64,000 nucleotides of DNA from CALACW01 sp963627915 (GTDB lineage: Bacteria > Bacillota > Clostridia > Oscillospirales > Acutalibacteraceae): NCBI GenBank assembly GCA_963627915.1, contig CAVGCY010000033.1, positions 1 to 64,000 on the forward strand. Reading direction: 5' to 3'. The notes beneath the pieces are model-generated. The model saw only the letters and a list, made by a program, of their open reading frames with translations, made no database searches and was not told where the DNA came from. Position numbers and translations under genes: made by a program. Below, piece after piece: positions 1 through 8,385 of the stretch (within the stretch, counting starts at the first letter, position 1; each line of letters opens with the position of its first letter).

Positions 1-7
1 CCTCCTT
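1..7 (-). promoter_or_regulatory. Shine-Dalgarno-like sequence at the window edge
   Basis: Read on the minus strand, the first seven bases give AAGGAGG, a perfect ribosome-binding site. A minus-strand gene therefore probably starts just left of the window. Bases 8-65 between it and the next terminator show no coding signal. Confidence 0.35.
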
Positions 8-65
8 GACTATATTCTATCTGATTGGCTTTTAGATTGCGAATGTGCGGATTTTGAAAACGCAG

Positions 66-98
66 AAAAAGGCTCTGACCTTTCACAGTCAAAGCCTT
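66..98 (-). terminator. Rho-independent terminator of the exporter/NUDIX pair
   Basis: On the minus strand AAGGCTTTGAC and GTCAGAGCCTT form an 11-bp stem with one C-A mismatch, followed by TTTTT. It closes the two-gene unit 707-1438 / 191-703. Confidence 0.75.
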
Positions 99-190
99 AA
101 TCGCCTCTTTACTATGCCCTATAAGGTTTTATTTATTGATTTTCAATTACTGCCTTATGTGGCATTAGCAAAAAACGAACCTCGATATTT

Positions 191-703
191 TTAACCGAAT
201 ATAGCTCCGAACACTCCGTAAACCACAAGCGACATAATAACGCCTGCAACAAATACGCCGAGCGCAATAATCGGAAGAGCTTTTTTAAATCTGATATCAA
301 GAAGCGATGCCATAAGCGCTCCCATCCATCCGCCCGTACCGGGTAAAGGAATCGCAACGAAAATAAATAATCCCCACTGCTTTCCCCTCATAATTTTTTC
401 TCGGTTTTTTTCAGCTTTGCCCTCAAATTTTGTTATAAGCTTTTCAAACGGCTTAAAACGTCTGAGAAACTTAAATATCTGTTTAATAAGCAGCAAAATA
501 AACGGAATGGGAAGCATATTGCCGAGATAGCAGATTATAAATGCCTTTATTAATTCAACATCCAGCATTTTTGCAGCTATCATTCCGCCCCTTAATTCAA
601 AAATCGGGAGCATCGAAACTATAAAGATAGTTAATTCGGGAGGAATAACCTCCTTAAAAAAATTGACAAAATTGTTAAGCAGTTGTTCCGTCAACAAAGA
701 CAC
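191..703 (-). CDS. Putative small multidrug export protein (COG2426 / Sm_multidrug_ex family)
   Basis: A 170-residue integral membrane protein. Hydrophobic segments lie at roughly residues 23-45, 50-72, 110-130 and 143-168, and the short motif FELRGG (about residues 35-40) is the hallmark of the COG2426 family, whose members are usually 150-180 residues long, so this copy is full length. The name "small multidrug export" is a family label; the transported substrate is not established. Its start lies 4 bases downstream of the NUDIX gene stop, so the two are almost certainly cotranscribed, and a terminator follows. No link between export and nucleotide hydrolysis is known to me. Confidence 0.75.
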   Translation of the reverse strand: MSLLTEQLLNNFVNFFKEVIPPELTIFIVSMLPIFELRGGMIAAKMLDVELIKAFIICYLGNMLPIPFILLLIKQIFKFLRRFKPFEKLITKFEGKAEKNREKIMRGKQWGLFIFVAIPLPGTGGWMGALMASLLDIRFKKALPIIALGVFVAGVIMSLVVYGVFGAIFG

Positions 704-706
704 CTC

Positions 707-1438
707 TTATTTATTGAGATTTTCAAGAAAAGCATGCGCATTTTCAAGAATATATTTATCATTATCAAACTTAAGCATATCAAGAGCCTTGACATAGTCA
801 AGCCAAATAAAATCCTCAATTTCTTCCTTTTGTATAACGGTTTGCGTATCATCCGTAGTTCCCAGAAATACTGTAACGTTTTTTTCAACGCGCCCTGCAA
901 TCTTATAATCGGAAGACATTTCAAATCCGTCAAAAATACGTATGTGCAATCCTGTTTCTTCAAGAACCTCTCTCTTTGCGGTATCTAACTTCGTCTCTCC
1001 CTTCTCTATATGCCCCTTAGGAAACCCCCAATGGCTCGACCGCTTGTTTTTTATAAGCAAAAAGCGTCTTGAACCGTTTATATCCCTAAATACGACAGCC
1101 CCGCACGAACTTTCGTACAGACATTCAAGCGTATATTTTGAATCCCTTTCATAAAAGGCAATTCTCTCATCTATATCATGATTGATATAGCGTGATTTTT
1201 TAGGTGCGACGACAATGTAATTGGGGCGCTTGTCGGGATGTCTCACGACAGCTATAATGCGACCCTCAAAAATCTTAACAGGGTGACTAATGCCCAGTAT
1301 ACACGCAGAATAGATAAACGCGCGTTTTTCTGTTTTTACTTCGGCTATACCGAAATTCAACTGATATCTGAGATTCAGTCTCGAGTCAAAATAATTGCAG
1401 GGCTTCGTCACACGCACACGAACGTTCTTACCCAACAT
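707..1438 (-). CDS. Inorganic-pyrophosphatase-like domain fused to a NUDIX hydrolase
   Basis: Two domains. Residues about 1-100 resemble the short soluble pyrophosphatase-like proteins of Clostridia (start MLGKNVRV, then ACILG, PVKIFEG, VVAP), but the acidic residues expected before the YILG-type strand are replaced (IYSACILG), so this half may not be catalytic. Residues about 105-240 are a NUDIX domain with a complete box (G-x5-E-x7-REVLEETGL, about 142-164), predicting Mg2+-dependent cleavage of a nucleoside diphosphate-linked substrate. I chose the ATG at 1438 rather than the upstream ATG at 1453: it has GGAAGA eight bases before it and matches the usual domain start, while 1453 has no ribosome-binding site. 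Substrate unknown. Confidence 0.75.
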   Translation of the reverse strand: MLGKNVRVRVTKPCNYFDSRLNLRYQLNFGIAEVKTEKRAFIYSACILGISHPVKIFEGRIIAVVRHPDKRPNYIVVAPKKSRYINHDIDERIAFYERDSKYTLECLYESSCGAVVFRDINGSRRFLLIKNKRSSHWGFPKGHIEKGETKLDTAKREVLEETGLHIRIFDGFEMSSDYKIAGRVEKNVTVFLGTTDDTQTVIQKEEIEDFIWLDYVKALDMLKFDNDKYILENAHAFLENLNK

Positions 1439-1472
1439 AATTATTTCTTCCATTCATAGATAAACTGATATA

Positions 1473-1501
1473 ATTATACCTAAAAAAGGTTCATACTTCA
1501 A
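1473..1501 (-). promoter_or_regulatory. Sigma-A-type promoter of the NUDIX/exporter operon
   Basis: Minus-strand TTGAAG, 17-base spacer, TATAAT, ending about 35 bases before the chosen start codon. Confidence 0.65.
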
Positions 1502-1552
1502 TACATTTTCAATAATATGTTGAAAAGAATTGTTTTTTCTGAAAATTAATAC

Positions 1553-1581
1553 AAAAAGCGCGGTCGAATCGTCAACCGCGC
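1553..1581 (-). terminator. Terminator of the SDR/zinc-ribbon gene
   Basis: Minus-strand GCGCGGTTGA / TCGACCGCGC stem (one mismatch, 4-base loop) followed by TTTTTGT. Confidence 0.75.
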
Positions 1582-1649
1582 CGTTAATTATTACAAACAG
1601 AGTTTATAAAAATTTTAATTACTGCAAACAGTGTTTACAAAAATTAAAA

Positions 1650-3191
1650 TTATTTCTTCTTCTCCCAGCCATCAAAGATTTCGTCGAACTTATAAACATT
1701 GTTCTCTTCCTTAGTATGGTTTGTATACCATACCTGAGCGAAGAACGGGTTTGTTCTCGCAATCTCGTCATAATGCCATTCCTTTACGGGGAGATAGCAC
1801 TCCGTGCACCAGTGTCCTCCCAAGAGAATAAGATTCGGACTTGCTTCAAACTCCGCACCACAGGTGCCGCACTTCCATTTAAGTTTGGTTGAAAGGTCGC
1901 CCTTTTTCATGCTCTTGCTCAGGCACTTACCGCCTCTGAACTCAGCAGCCTTCTTCATATCCTCAATATCAAGCTCGCTTAAAGGCTTGCTCTCGTCATA
2001 GCCGTGATCAAGAAGATAATTTGAAGAATCCGATATATCCTTATCGGGACTCTTTAATTCAAAATTATCCCATGAACTGCCGATACGATACCAATCGGTA
2101 AGCGTACCGTAATATGCGCTGATTCTGACGGGATCCTTCTTTGCAATCCAGTCGAGAGTACCCCACTTGGGAGTCATTGCAATCTTCTTCATGAAAGGCT
2201 TTGCGCATGCGGCAATAAACTTCTTTGTCGGGATATACTTCGGAAGTCTGAAATAAAATTCACACTCCGAAGCCATTCTGTCAAAGTAGTCCTTAACAGG
2301 CATGTTTTCACGGAAATGAAGATATTCCTCAAGCTTATCGGAGTCGGCATAATACTGACCGTGGAAGTTTTTAAGCGTGAACCAGTCGGGGTCGAAAAGC
2401 CCTTTGGGAGAACCGAGACCGATACAGCCTAACAAAAGCTCCTCAAACTCAAAGTTTGTAAGACGGTACTGCTTGCCAGAACCGATGTTATAATACTTCT
2501 GCCAAAACTCCTCGGGAAGATTCTCTTCCGTAACAAGATTGCACATAAGTCTTCCGCTGTCCTCTACGGTCGCCCATTCGAGCATGCCGTTAAGCGGTAC
2601 GTGGTACATAATAGGCTCCATGTTATGAAGTATTGCGGGATAAAGAATACCCGACTGACGCATAACAACCCAATGCTTAATTCCGCTCTCTACAAAAACT
2701 CTCTCCGCCATTACTTTTGAAATAGCGTAATGGTCGTATACGGAAACCTTAATCGGGTCGCCGCAGCGTCCCCAGTGAATGGGATAGTTTCTGTCGCCCG
2801 TTTCGGCAACCGAACCTATGTAGCAGACCTTAATATCGTCCTTGTTGGGCTGTGAAAGAACAGCCTTGCAAATGTTCTCGGCAGCTCCTACGTTTACCTT
2901 ACGGGTCGAGTAGGGTTTGTAGTCCGCGGCGGGAGAAACCATTCCGCCAATATGAAGAATATAATCACTTCCCGTTACGCCCTCAAGAATTGCGTCGTAA
3001 TCAAGAAAATCGCCCCAAACGATTTTAACATTTGGATAGAGCATGTACTTTTTAAGCTTTTCAAGGTTTTTCTCACTGCGACGAGCAAGAACCTTAACGG
3101 TTACATCGTCATGCTTAATAAGTTCCTGAAACGCGGCCCAGCCCATAGTGCCGGTTCCGCCGGTAAGAAATACTGTTTTTTTGGCAGCCAT
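1650..3191 (-). CDS. NAD(P)-dependent epimerase/dehydratase (extended SDR) with C-terminal zinc ribbon
   Basis: A 513-residue protein. The N-terminal Rossmann fold carries GGTGTMG (residues 11-17) for NAD(P) binding and the SDR catalytic Tyr155-x3-Lys159 (YAISK), placing it among extended SDR sugar-epimerase/reductase-like enzymes. Unusually, a long C-terminal half (about 300-513) ends in a CxxC...CxxC zinc ribbon at about residues 435-465 (KCGTCG and HWCTECY). Similar fused proteins occur in gut Clostridia, but I know of no assigned reaction. The gene is monocistronic, with a terminator downstream and a 135-bp AT-rich gap upstream. Confidence 0.65.
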   Translation of the reverse strand: MAAKKTVFLTGGTGTMGWAAFQELIKHDDVTVKVLARRSEKNLEKLKKYMLYPNVKIVWGDFLDYDAILEGVTGSDYILHIGGMVSPAADYKPYSTRKVNVGAAENICKAVLSQPNKDDIKVCYIGSVAETGDRNYPIHWGRCGDPIKVSVYDHYAISKVMAERVFVESGIKHWVVMRQSGILYPAILHNMEPIMYHVPLNGMLEWATVEDSGRLMCNLVTEENLPEEFWQKYYNIGSGKQYRLTNFEFEELLLGCIGLGSPKGLFDPDWFTLKNFHGQYYADSDKLEEYLHFRENMPVKDYFDRMASECEFYFRLPKYIPTKKFIAACAKPFMKKIAMTPKWGTLDWIAKKDPVRISAYYGTLTDWYRIGSSWDNFELKSPDKDISDSSNYLLDHGYDESKPLSELDIEDMKKAAEFRGGKCLSKSMKKGDLSTKLKWKCGTCGAEFEASPNLILLGGHWCTECYLPVKEWHYDEIARTNPFFAQVWYTNHTKEENNVYKFDEIFDGWEKKK

Positions 3192-3326
3192 AATAAACTC
3201 CTTTTATTTTATTTTGTTACTCCTTTTAATTTTATCATTAAAGCTTTTTTTTTGATTAATTATATATAAAATCATAATGTACAATTTGTAAACTTTTATT
3301 TAACGTAATATTAACTCAAAAACAAA

Positions 3327-4001
3327 TTATCCGTTTTCTCTTACTTCGTCACAGATGTGTTCAATAAATTCATAGTACGGCATAAGAAAATCAAACGATT
3401 GGACAATAAAATCCTTTATTTCATGAGAATAAAACAATTCATCGTATTCGCTTCCCGTCGTTATATACAGTTCCTTCTTGTTAAGCCATGCGTTTAAAAG
3501 CTCCCCTGCGTCACCCTTGCTTCTTTTATACTCATTTCCGCCGAGAATAAATATTTTGCTTTCGGAAATTTTTTCAGCTAAAGGCGTTATTTTTTCCGGC
3601 TCGTTCAGTATTATATCGCGGTATCTTAGCATAACAGTCTGCGGAGCCTTGAATATACCGCATCCGACGCTCCAGCCCTCGGGAGAGAGACTGAAATAAA
3701 ACGACGGTCTGTCATATTCGCCCGCGTAAGCGTTATATATCGAAAACCACATGTGATCCTTATACGGTCCGAACGGCGACGGACGGCGAAGATCGCGGTT
3801 TATCCGCGAAATATGCAGGTCAAAAACATGCGAGGTATACGTGTCGTTCATATAATTATACACTTCGTTCGCAAGTTCCTTGAACGGAGTCTGCAAACAT
3901 CTTTTATATAAATCCCTGTGTTCATCAAACCACGGCTTATTATTGTTAAAACGTAAGTCCCAAAGAAATTCGGGCAGTTCTTTAGAGAAATTTTCAAACA
4001 T
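3327..4001 (-). CDS. DUF2461 (TIGR02453) family protein
   Basis: A 224-residue cytoplasmic protein with the DUF2461 signature: an N-terminal FLWDLRFNNNKPWF-type segment, then ISRINRDLRR.SPFGPYK and a conserved aromatic-rich core. Length matches the family (about 210-230). Function is unknown; the family is widespread in Firmicutes and Bacteroidetes. No signal peptide or membrane segment. It stands alone, with a divergent small gene upstream. Confidence 0.75.
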   Translation of the reverse strand: MFENFSKELPEFLWDLRFNNNKPWFDEHRDLYKRCLQTPFKELANEVYNYMNDTYTSHVFDLHISRINRDLRRPSPFGPYKDHMWFSIYNAYAGEYDRPSFYFSLSPEGWSVGCGIFKAPQTVMLRYRDIILNEPEKITPLAEKISESKIFILGGNEYKRSKGDAGELLNAWLNKKELYITTGSEYDELFYSHEIKDFIVQSFDFLMPYYEFIEHICDEVRENG

Positions 4002-4054
4002 CTTTCCTCACCCCGAAATATAATATCAGCATTAAAAAGTTTTGTCAAACGGTA

Positions 4055-4083
4055 TTGTAATTATAATATATCTGTTGTAAAAT
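4055..4083 (+). promoter_or_regulatory. Possible promoter of the 30-residue peptide gene
   Basis: TTGTAA, 17-base spacer, TAAAAT on the plus strand, about 40 bases before the start codon at 4123. A competing TTGTCA/TATAAT pair at 4042-4067 has only a 14-base spacer. Confidence 0.4.
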
Positions 4084-4122
4084 AGAGTTGTAAAAACATT
4101 TTGCCCGACGGAGGTGTTTATT

Positions 4123-4215
4123 ATGTGGTTAGAAGTTATAGTCATTTTAATTAAAATTATTCAGTTTATCGCAAAAATTATTAATTCCTCAGAAAAACCG
4201 AGCGAGAAAAAATAA
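4123..4215 (+). CDS. 30-residue hydrophobic small protein
   Basis: ATG preceded by GGAGGTG with a 6-base gap, then 30 codons and TAA. The peptide opens with MWLEVIVILIKIIQFIAKII and ends in a charged tail of Ser, Glu and Lys. That layout (one amphipathic/transmembrane helix, then a hydrophilic C-terminus) fits a small membrane protein. A perfect 12-bp hairpin terminator follows 22 bases later, so promoter, ribosome-binding site, ORF and terminator make a complete miniature transcription unit on the strand opposite its neighbours. No homologue is recognised; a type I toxin-like or regulatory membrane peptide is possible but unproven. Compare the 40-residue protein at 56892-57014, which starts MWTELI. 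Confidence 0.6.
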   Translation: MWLEVIVILIKIIQFIAKIINSSEKPSEKK

Positions 4216-4237
4216 GATTTATAAAATAGCAAAACCG

Positions 4238-4265
4238 CGGGGCTGTTCGGAAACGAACAGCCCCG
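4238..4265. terminator. Bidirectional terminator hairpin
   Basis: Perfect inverted repeat CGGGGCTGTTCG / CGAACAGCCCCG around a GAAA loop, flanked by AT-rich sequence on both sides (GTTTTG on the minus side, TTATCATATTT on the plus side). It sits between the convergent small-peptide gene and the ABC permease gene and can serve both. Confidence 0.7.
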
Positions 4266-4279
4266 TTATCATATTTAAT

Positions 4280-6040
4280 TCAGTTCTTTATCTGTTTTCT
4301 TTTGAAAATTACAAACGCCAGCGTGTAGAACACTGCGGAACATATCGTCACAACAACGGCTCCTGCAATGGGATTAAATACCGTCTGAACCGAAGCGGTG
4401 TAACCGTTGTACAAAGCGTTATAGTCAATCGAATTTTCGAGATAGAACGACATGTCAAGATAAGGAATCGGCGTATATTCGAGGAATCCGTTTAACGCTA
4501 TATTTATCTCGTTGAAAATTGCGTTCGCGCATACGTCCGCAATCTGAACCATGTTGGAAAGCGTGACGGCAAGCACTCCGCCTTTTGTAAACAGTACGGA
4601 AAGGAATATCGAGAACGATATCATTACGTTTACAGAGAACAATGAAAGTATACACTTAAACAATGCAAGAACAACGGACGAAATCGCGTACGCTTTACCC
4701 GAAAAGTGAACCATTACGGTTTTTGCAAACAGGTTTTTCGTTTCGCACAGTCCCATATTCAGCGCGCTCATTACAACGAATGAAACAAGCATGAGTCCCG
4801 CGCCGAAGAAAAATACGGAAAGTATTTTTGAAAGAAGAATCTTGCTTCTGCTTCTCGGTCTTATCAGCAGTAATCTTATAGAGCCCGATATAAATTCGTT
4901 TGACATCGTAGTTCCCGCCATAACAATCATAAACAGACAGATAACGACGTTTACAATCTTTATATGCGTAGAAAGATACTCGCTTGCGGATTTTGCATCG
5001 TTGCCGGATATGGGTATATTCTTTTCAAATGAATACTTTATCGCGGCAATCGCGTTATTTGCTGTTTTTACGGCAGGTTCATAAGAGAGAACATATCGGT
5101 GATAACTCTTGTAGTTTTCCGCATAATCTTTCTTATAAATATCCTCGTCATAAATAACATTGGTGCTTAATGAATTGGCTGCAACTGTAAGGGTGTTTTT
5201 TACTTCCGTATAATGCCAGTCGTCGACCTCATACTTGCCCGCAAGAAGCTGTTGATATCCCCAAAGGAGTACGTTTTTGCTTTCATATACGGCGTTTGCG
5301 TCGGCTAAAATTTTCTTGTCGTCGACAGTCTTTGTTTTATTATAACGAGCCTGCGCATCGTCAAGAGCCTGTTTCGCTGTTTTTACTTCATCCTGAGCAA
5401 CCTTAACAAGATTTTCATATTTCTTTACAATCGAAGCCGACTTGATATAATTTGCGACATTTTCCTTATTCTTTTTAGCCTGATCGCGGAGCTTTTCGTA
5501 TTCTTCTTTTGAAAGTCCCTCATAAGTAAAAGAATTTCCGTCTTCATCCGTTTCGGGGATGTCGGGGTTTTCGGTAATTGCAGATAAATCGGATACATCA
5601 GTTGTGTTATAATCAAATCCGGAATATTCGTTTGAATAAATAGCCTCATAAAAATACGATTCAACATCGGAATACGATATTTCGCCTTTTGCAAGAATAT
5701 CAAAGGCTTTCTCTCTCGCGCAGTAGTACATGGCGTACGCATTATAATACGCTTCATAACGCCAGTCATCTTTCGAAATTGAATTTTTGCTGAAAAAATC
5801 CGAAGCCTCAGCGTAACAGCCGTAATAGGCTTTTTCAATGGGTCTTTCGGCATAATTATAATAATAATCCTCTTCCCATGAAATATCGTCGCTTCTTTTT
5901 TCGTCAATTTTATCGTTTATAAAGAATCCCGTCGGCAAAGCGATGGAAGCGACAAGAATTAAGATAACAAAAACTTTGAAATAAACGGCTTTACCGGTCT
6001 TTACAAGTTCATTTTTTACAAGGTTTCCTAAGCCTTTCAT
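4280..6040 (-). CDS. ABC-2 type transporter permease with a large extracytoplasmic insert
   Basis: A 586-residue membrane protein, partner of the ATPase encoded just upstream with a 4-base ATGA overlap. One transmembrane helix at about residues 20-42 is followed by an unusually large outer loop (about 43-365) rich in Tyr, Asp and Glu and containing a predicted coiled coil at about 175-235. A conventional ABC-2 core of five helices starts at about residue 370, with the GTTMSNEF.SGSIRLLL motif typical of bacitracin/lantibiotic-type permeases. The family exports or detoxifies peptides and lipids or supports Na+ extrusion; the substrate here cannot be told from sequence. Confidence 0.8.
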   Translation of the reverse strand: MKGLGNLVKNELVKTGKAVYFKVFVILILVASIALPTGFFINDKIDEKRSDDISWEEDYYYNYAERPIEKAYYGCYAEASDFFSKNSISKDDWRYEAYYNAYAMYYCAREKAFDILAKGEISYSDVESYFYEAIYSNEYSGFDYNTTDVSDLSAITENPDIPETDEDGNSFTYEGLSKEEYEKLRDQAKKNKENVANYIKSASIVKKYENLVKVAQDEVKTAKQALDDAQARYNKTKTVDDKKILADANAVYESKNVLLWGYQQLLAGKYEVDDWHYTEVKNTLTVAANSLSTNVIYDEDIYKKDYAENYKSYHRYVLSYEPAVKTANNAIAAIKYSFEKNIPISGNDAKSASEYLSTHIKIVNVVICLFMIVMAGTTMSNEFISGSIRLLLIRPRSRSKILLSKILSVFFFGAGLMLVSFVVMSALNMGLCETKNLFAKTVMVHFSGKAYAISSVVLALFKCILSLFSVNVMISFSIFLSVLFTKGGVLAVTLSNMVQIADVCANAIFNEINIALNGFLEYTPIPYLDMSFYLENSIDYNALYNGYTASVQTVFNPIAGAVVVTICSAVFYTLAFVIFKRKQIKN

Positions 6041-6972
6041 ACTCCTACGCCTCCCGGTACGTTATGCGAGGTTTTTTCCATATACGCGTCCTCAAGCGTT
6101 TTCATTTTGGGAATGAGAGCATAAAGCGTAATTCCCTGTTCTACGAGAGAATTAACGAATCCGGGAACATCCGATTTTTTCAGCATAACCGCGATATGTC
6201 CGTTTTCATGCACGGTGAACGGCATGTTCTTCATATTAAGCAACATTCCTATGTCGCTGTCGCCGCAGTCAAGCTCGTATTCAACCGCCTCGTTTTCGGA
6301 AACGTTCCTTATTTCAGATAACGTTCTGATATCGACGATTTTACCTCTGTCGAGAATGGCAATTCTGTCGCACATCAGGTCAAGCTCAGCCAGCATATGC
6401 GACGAAACGAGTACCGAGCATGCGTTCTCCCTTGTAATTTTCTTAAAAATATCTCTCAACTGCTTGATTCCGTCCGGATCAAGTCCGTTTGTAGGCTCGT
6501 CAAGCACAAGCAGTTTGGGATTATGAAGCATTGCCTGGGCAATACCGAGTCTCTGTCTCATACCGAGCGAATATTTTGAAATCTTATCGTCGATTCTTGC
6601 CTCAAGACCTACTGTTTTAATAACCTCGTCAAGTCTTGAATCGGGAATATTATCATACATCCTCTTATACTGCATCAGATTTTCTCTGCCGGTGAGATAT
6701 TTGTACATTTCGGGATTTTCGATAATACCTCCGATATGTTTGACGGCATTTTCAAAATCCGTCATTACGTTTCTTCCGCAAACGATAATCTGCCCCTCGT
6801 CAACGCTTAATAAACCGAGAATCATTTTTATTGTCGTTGTCTTACCGGAGCCGTTGGGACCTAAGAAGCCGAAAATTTCGCCCTCGTTTACGGAAAATGT
6901 GATACCGTTGAGTATGGTTTTTTTATTAAGAGTTTTACAAACATTATTAATTTCAAGAACAGATGAAGCCAT
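6037..6972 (-). CDS. ABC transporter ATP-binding protein (BcrA-like)
   Basis: A 311-residue ATPase. Walker A is GPNGSGKTT (about residues 38-46), the signature is SLGMRQRLG, Walker B with catalytic Glu is LLVLDEPTNGLD, and the H-loop lies in SSHMLAE. The C-terminal domain (about 215-311) is of the BcrA/DrrA type. It has an AGGAGG ribosome-binding site and lies 13 bases downstream of the methyltransferase gene, so all three genes (8209 to 4280) probably form one transcript. With the permease it makes a predicted two-component ABC exporter. Confidence 0.88.
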   Translation of the reverse strand: MASSVLEINNVCKTLNKKTILNGITFSVNEGEIFGFLGPNGSGKTTTIKMILGLLSVDEGQIIVCGRNVMTDFENAVKHIGGIIENPEMYKYLTGRENLMQYKRMYDNIPDSRLDEVIKTVGLEARIDDKISKYSLGMRQRLGIAQAMLHNPKLLVLDEPTNGLDPDGIKQLRDIFKKITRENACSVLVSSHMLAELDLMCDRIAILDRGKIVDIRTLSEIRNVSENEAVEYELDCGDSDIGMLLNMKNMPFTVHENGHIAVMLKKSDVPGFVNSLVEQGITLYALIPKMKTLEDAYMEKTSHNVPGGVGV

Positions 6973-6985
6973 ACCCTTAAACCTC

Positions 6986-8209
6986 CTATACTATCTGGAA
7001 TATGTAAAATTTCAGATAATCCGTCTCGGGAACATTCCAGAGAATCGGATGATCGCAAGATTGCTGACGGTGTTCAATCTGCCTTAACGAAACTCCCGCG
7101 TCGGCGGCGGCTTCATGAAGCATTTTTTTAAACAGTCCGTCCGTCATAAAGTGAGAACACGAACATGTTGCAAGATATCCTCCGCGAGGCAAAACCTTCA
7201 TAGCTCTGACGTTAATATCCTTATAGCCCTTATATGCGTTTGCAACGGTCGAATTGCTTTTTGTAAATGCGGGCGGGTCGAGAATAATATAATCATAACC
7301 GCATTTGCCTTTTAAACTCATTTGAGTAAGCATGTCAAAAACGTCCGTACATACAAACGACATGTTCTTTTCAAGAGAATTAAGCTTTGCGTTTGCCTTT
7401 GCCATGGCAAGCGCGTCGGACGATATATCGACTGCGGTAACGCACTCAGCTCCGGCTTTAGCACAGTTTAACGCAAACGAACCGGTATGAGTAAAACAGT
7501 CAAGAACTCTTTTCCCGCAGGCAATTTTTGCCGCAGCAGAACGATTGTACTTCTGGTCAAGAAAGAATCCCGTTTTCTGTCCGTTAATAAAATCAACGCA
7601 GTATTTAATCGAATTCTCCGTTATAACAACCGTACCGGGAATGTCGTCACGCGTTATATCGCTGTGCCAAAAATCTTTGTATCGTTCAAGTCCCTCTTTA
7701 CTCCTTGTCGCGGCGTCGTTTCTTTCGTAAACCGCGTCTATTTTTTCACCGCGTTCACGAAGCGCATTAACAAGAAGAGCAAAAATCATGTTTTTTCTGA
7801 CCTCGATGCCGCAGCTTAAAACCTGTGCGACAAGAACGTTTGAAAATCTATCAACAATAAGTCCCGGAAAACCGTCCGAGTCACCGAAAATCAGTCTGCA
7901 GCATTTAAAATCGTGATTCATAACGGTTTTTCTGTAATCAAGACAGTAGTTGACGCGTCTTTCAAAGAATGCCTCATCGAATTTATCGTTTGCATTTCTT
8001 GAAATAATGCGTACGCGAATCTTTGATGAATCGTTTACAAATCCGCTTCCGAGATAACGTCCCTTTTGACTTCTGACATCGACAATATCGCCGTTTTTAT
8101 ACTCTCCTGTTATTTCCGTCACCTCGTCGGTATAAACCCACGGATGCCCGTTTTTTATGCTCTTTTCCGCTTTCTGAGAAACGGTAAGAAACGCATAAGG
8201 TCTTGTCAT
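6986..8209 (-). CDS. Class I SAM-dependent rRNA methyltransferase, RlmI/YwbD-like (COG1092)
   Basis: 407 residues, the usual length for COG1092. An N-terminal PUA domain (about 1-75) contains NGHPWVYTDEV. A central EEHEI-like region precedes the Rossmann methyltransferase, with the SAM-binding loop VLDCFTHTGSFAL and the catalytic-region motif ILDPPAF. RlmI of E. coli makes m5C1962 in 23S rRNA; whether the clostridial member modifies the same base is not certain. It is the first gene of a likely three-gene unit with the ABC transporter. Confidence 0.82.
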   Translation of the reverse strand: MTRPYAFLTVSQKAEKSIKNGHPWVYTDEVTEITGEYKNGDIVDVRSQKGRYLGSGFVNDSSKIRVRIISRNANDKFDEAFFERRVNYCLDYRKTVMNHDFKCCRLIFGDSDGFPGLIVDRFSNVLVAQVLSCGIEVRKNMIFALLVNALRERGEKIDAVYERNDAATRSKEGLERYKDFWHSDITRDDIPGTVVITENSIKYCVDFINGQKTGFFLDQKYNRSAAAKIACGKRVLDCFTHTGSFALNCAKAGAECVTAVDISSDALAMAKANAKLNSLEKNMSFVCTDVFDMLTQMSLKGKCGYDYIILDPPAFTKSNSTVANAYKGYKDINVRAMKVLPRGGYLATCSCSHFMTDGLFKKMLHEAAADAGVSLRQIEHRQQSCDHPILWNVPETDYLKFYIFQIV

Positions 8210-8321
8210 GCTGTATTCTCCTTACAACTTGAATTATATTGATTTACAAATAATTTGCAACAGGTATCATAATATCTTAATGAATCTTAAAAGTAATTTA
8301 ATGAGATTATACAGAAATAAT

Positions 8322-8358
8322 AAAAACCGCGCCCGTTTCCCGTCGGAATCAGGCGCGG
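8322..8358 (-). terminator. Terminator of the dnaE-pfkA operon
   Basis: Minus-strand CCGCGCC ... GGGCGCGG stem followed by TTTTTATTATT. Confidence 0.75.
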
Positions 8359-8385
8359 ATTGGCATAACCCGATTAAATTTATAA

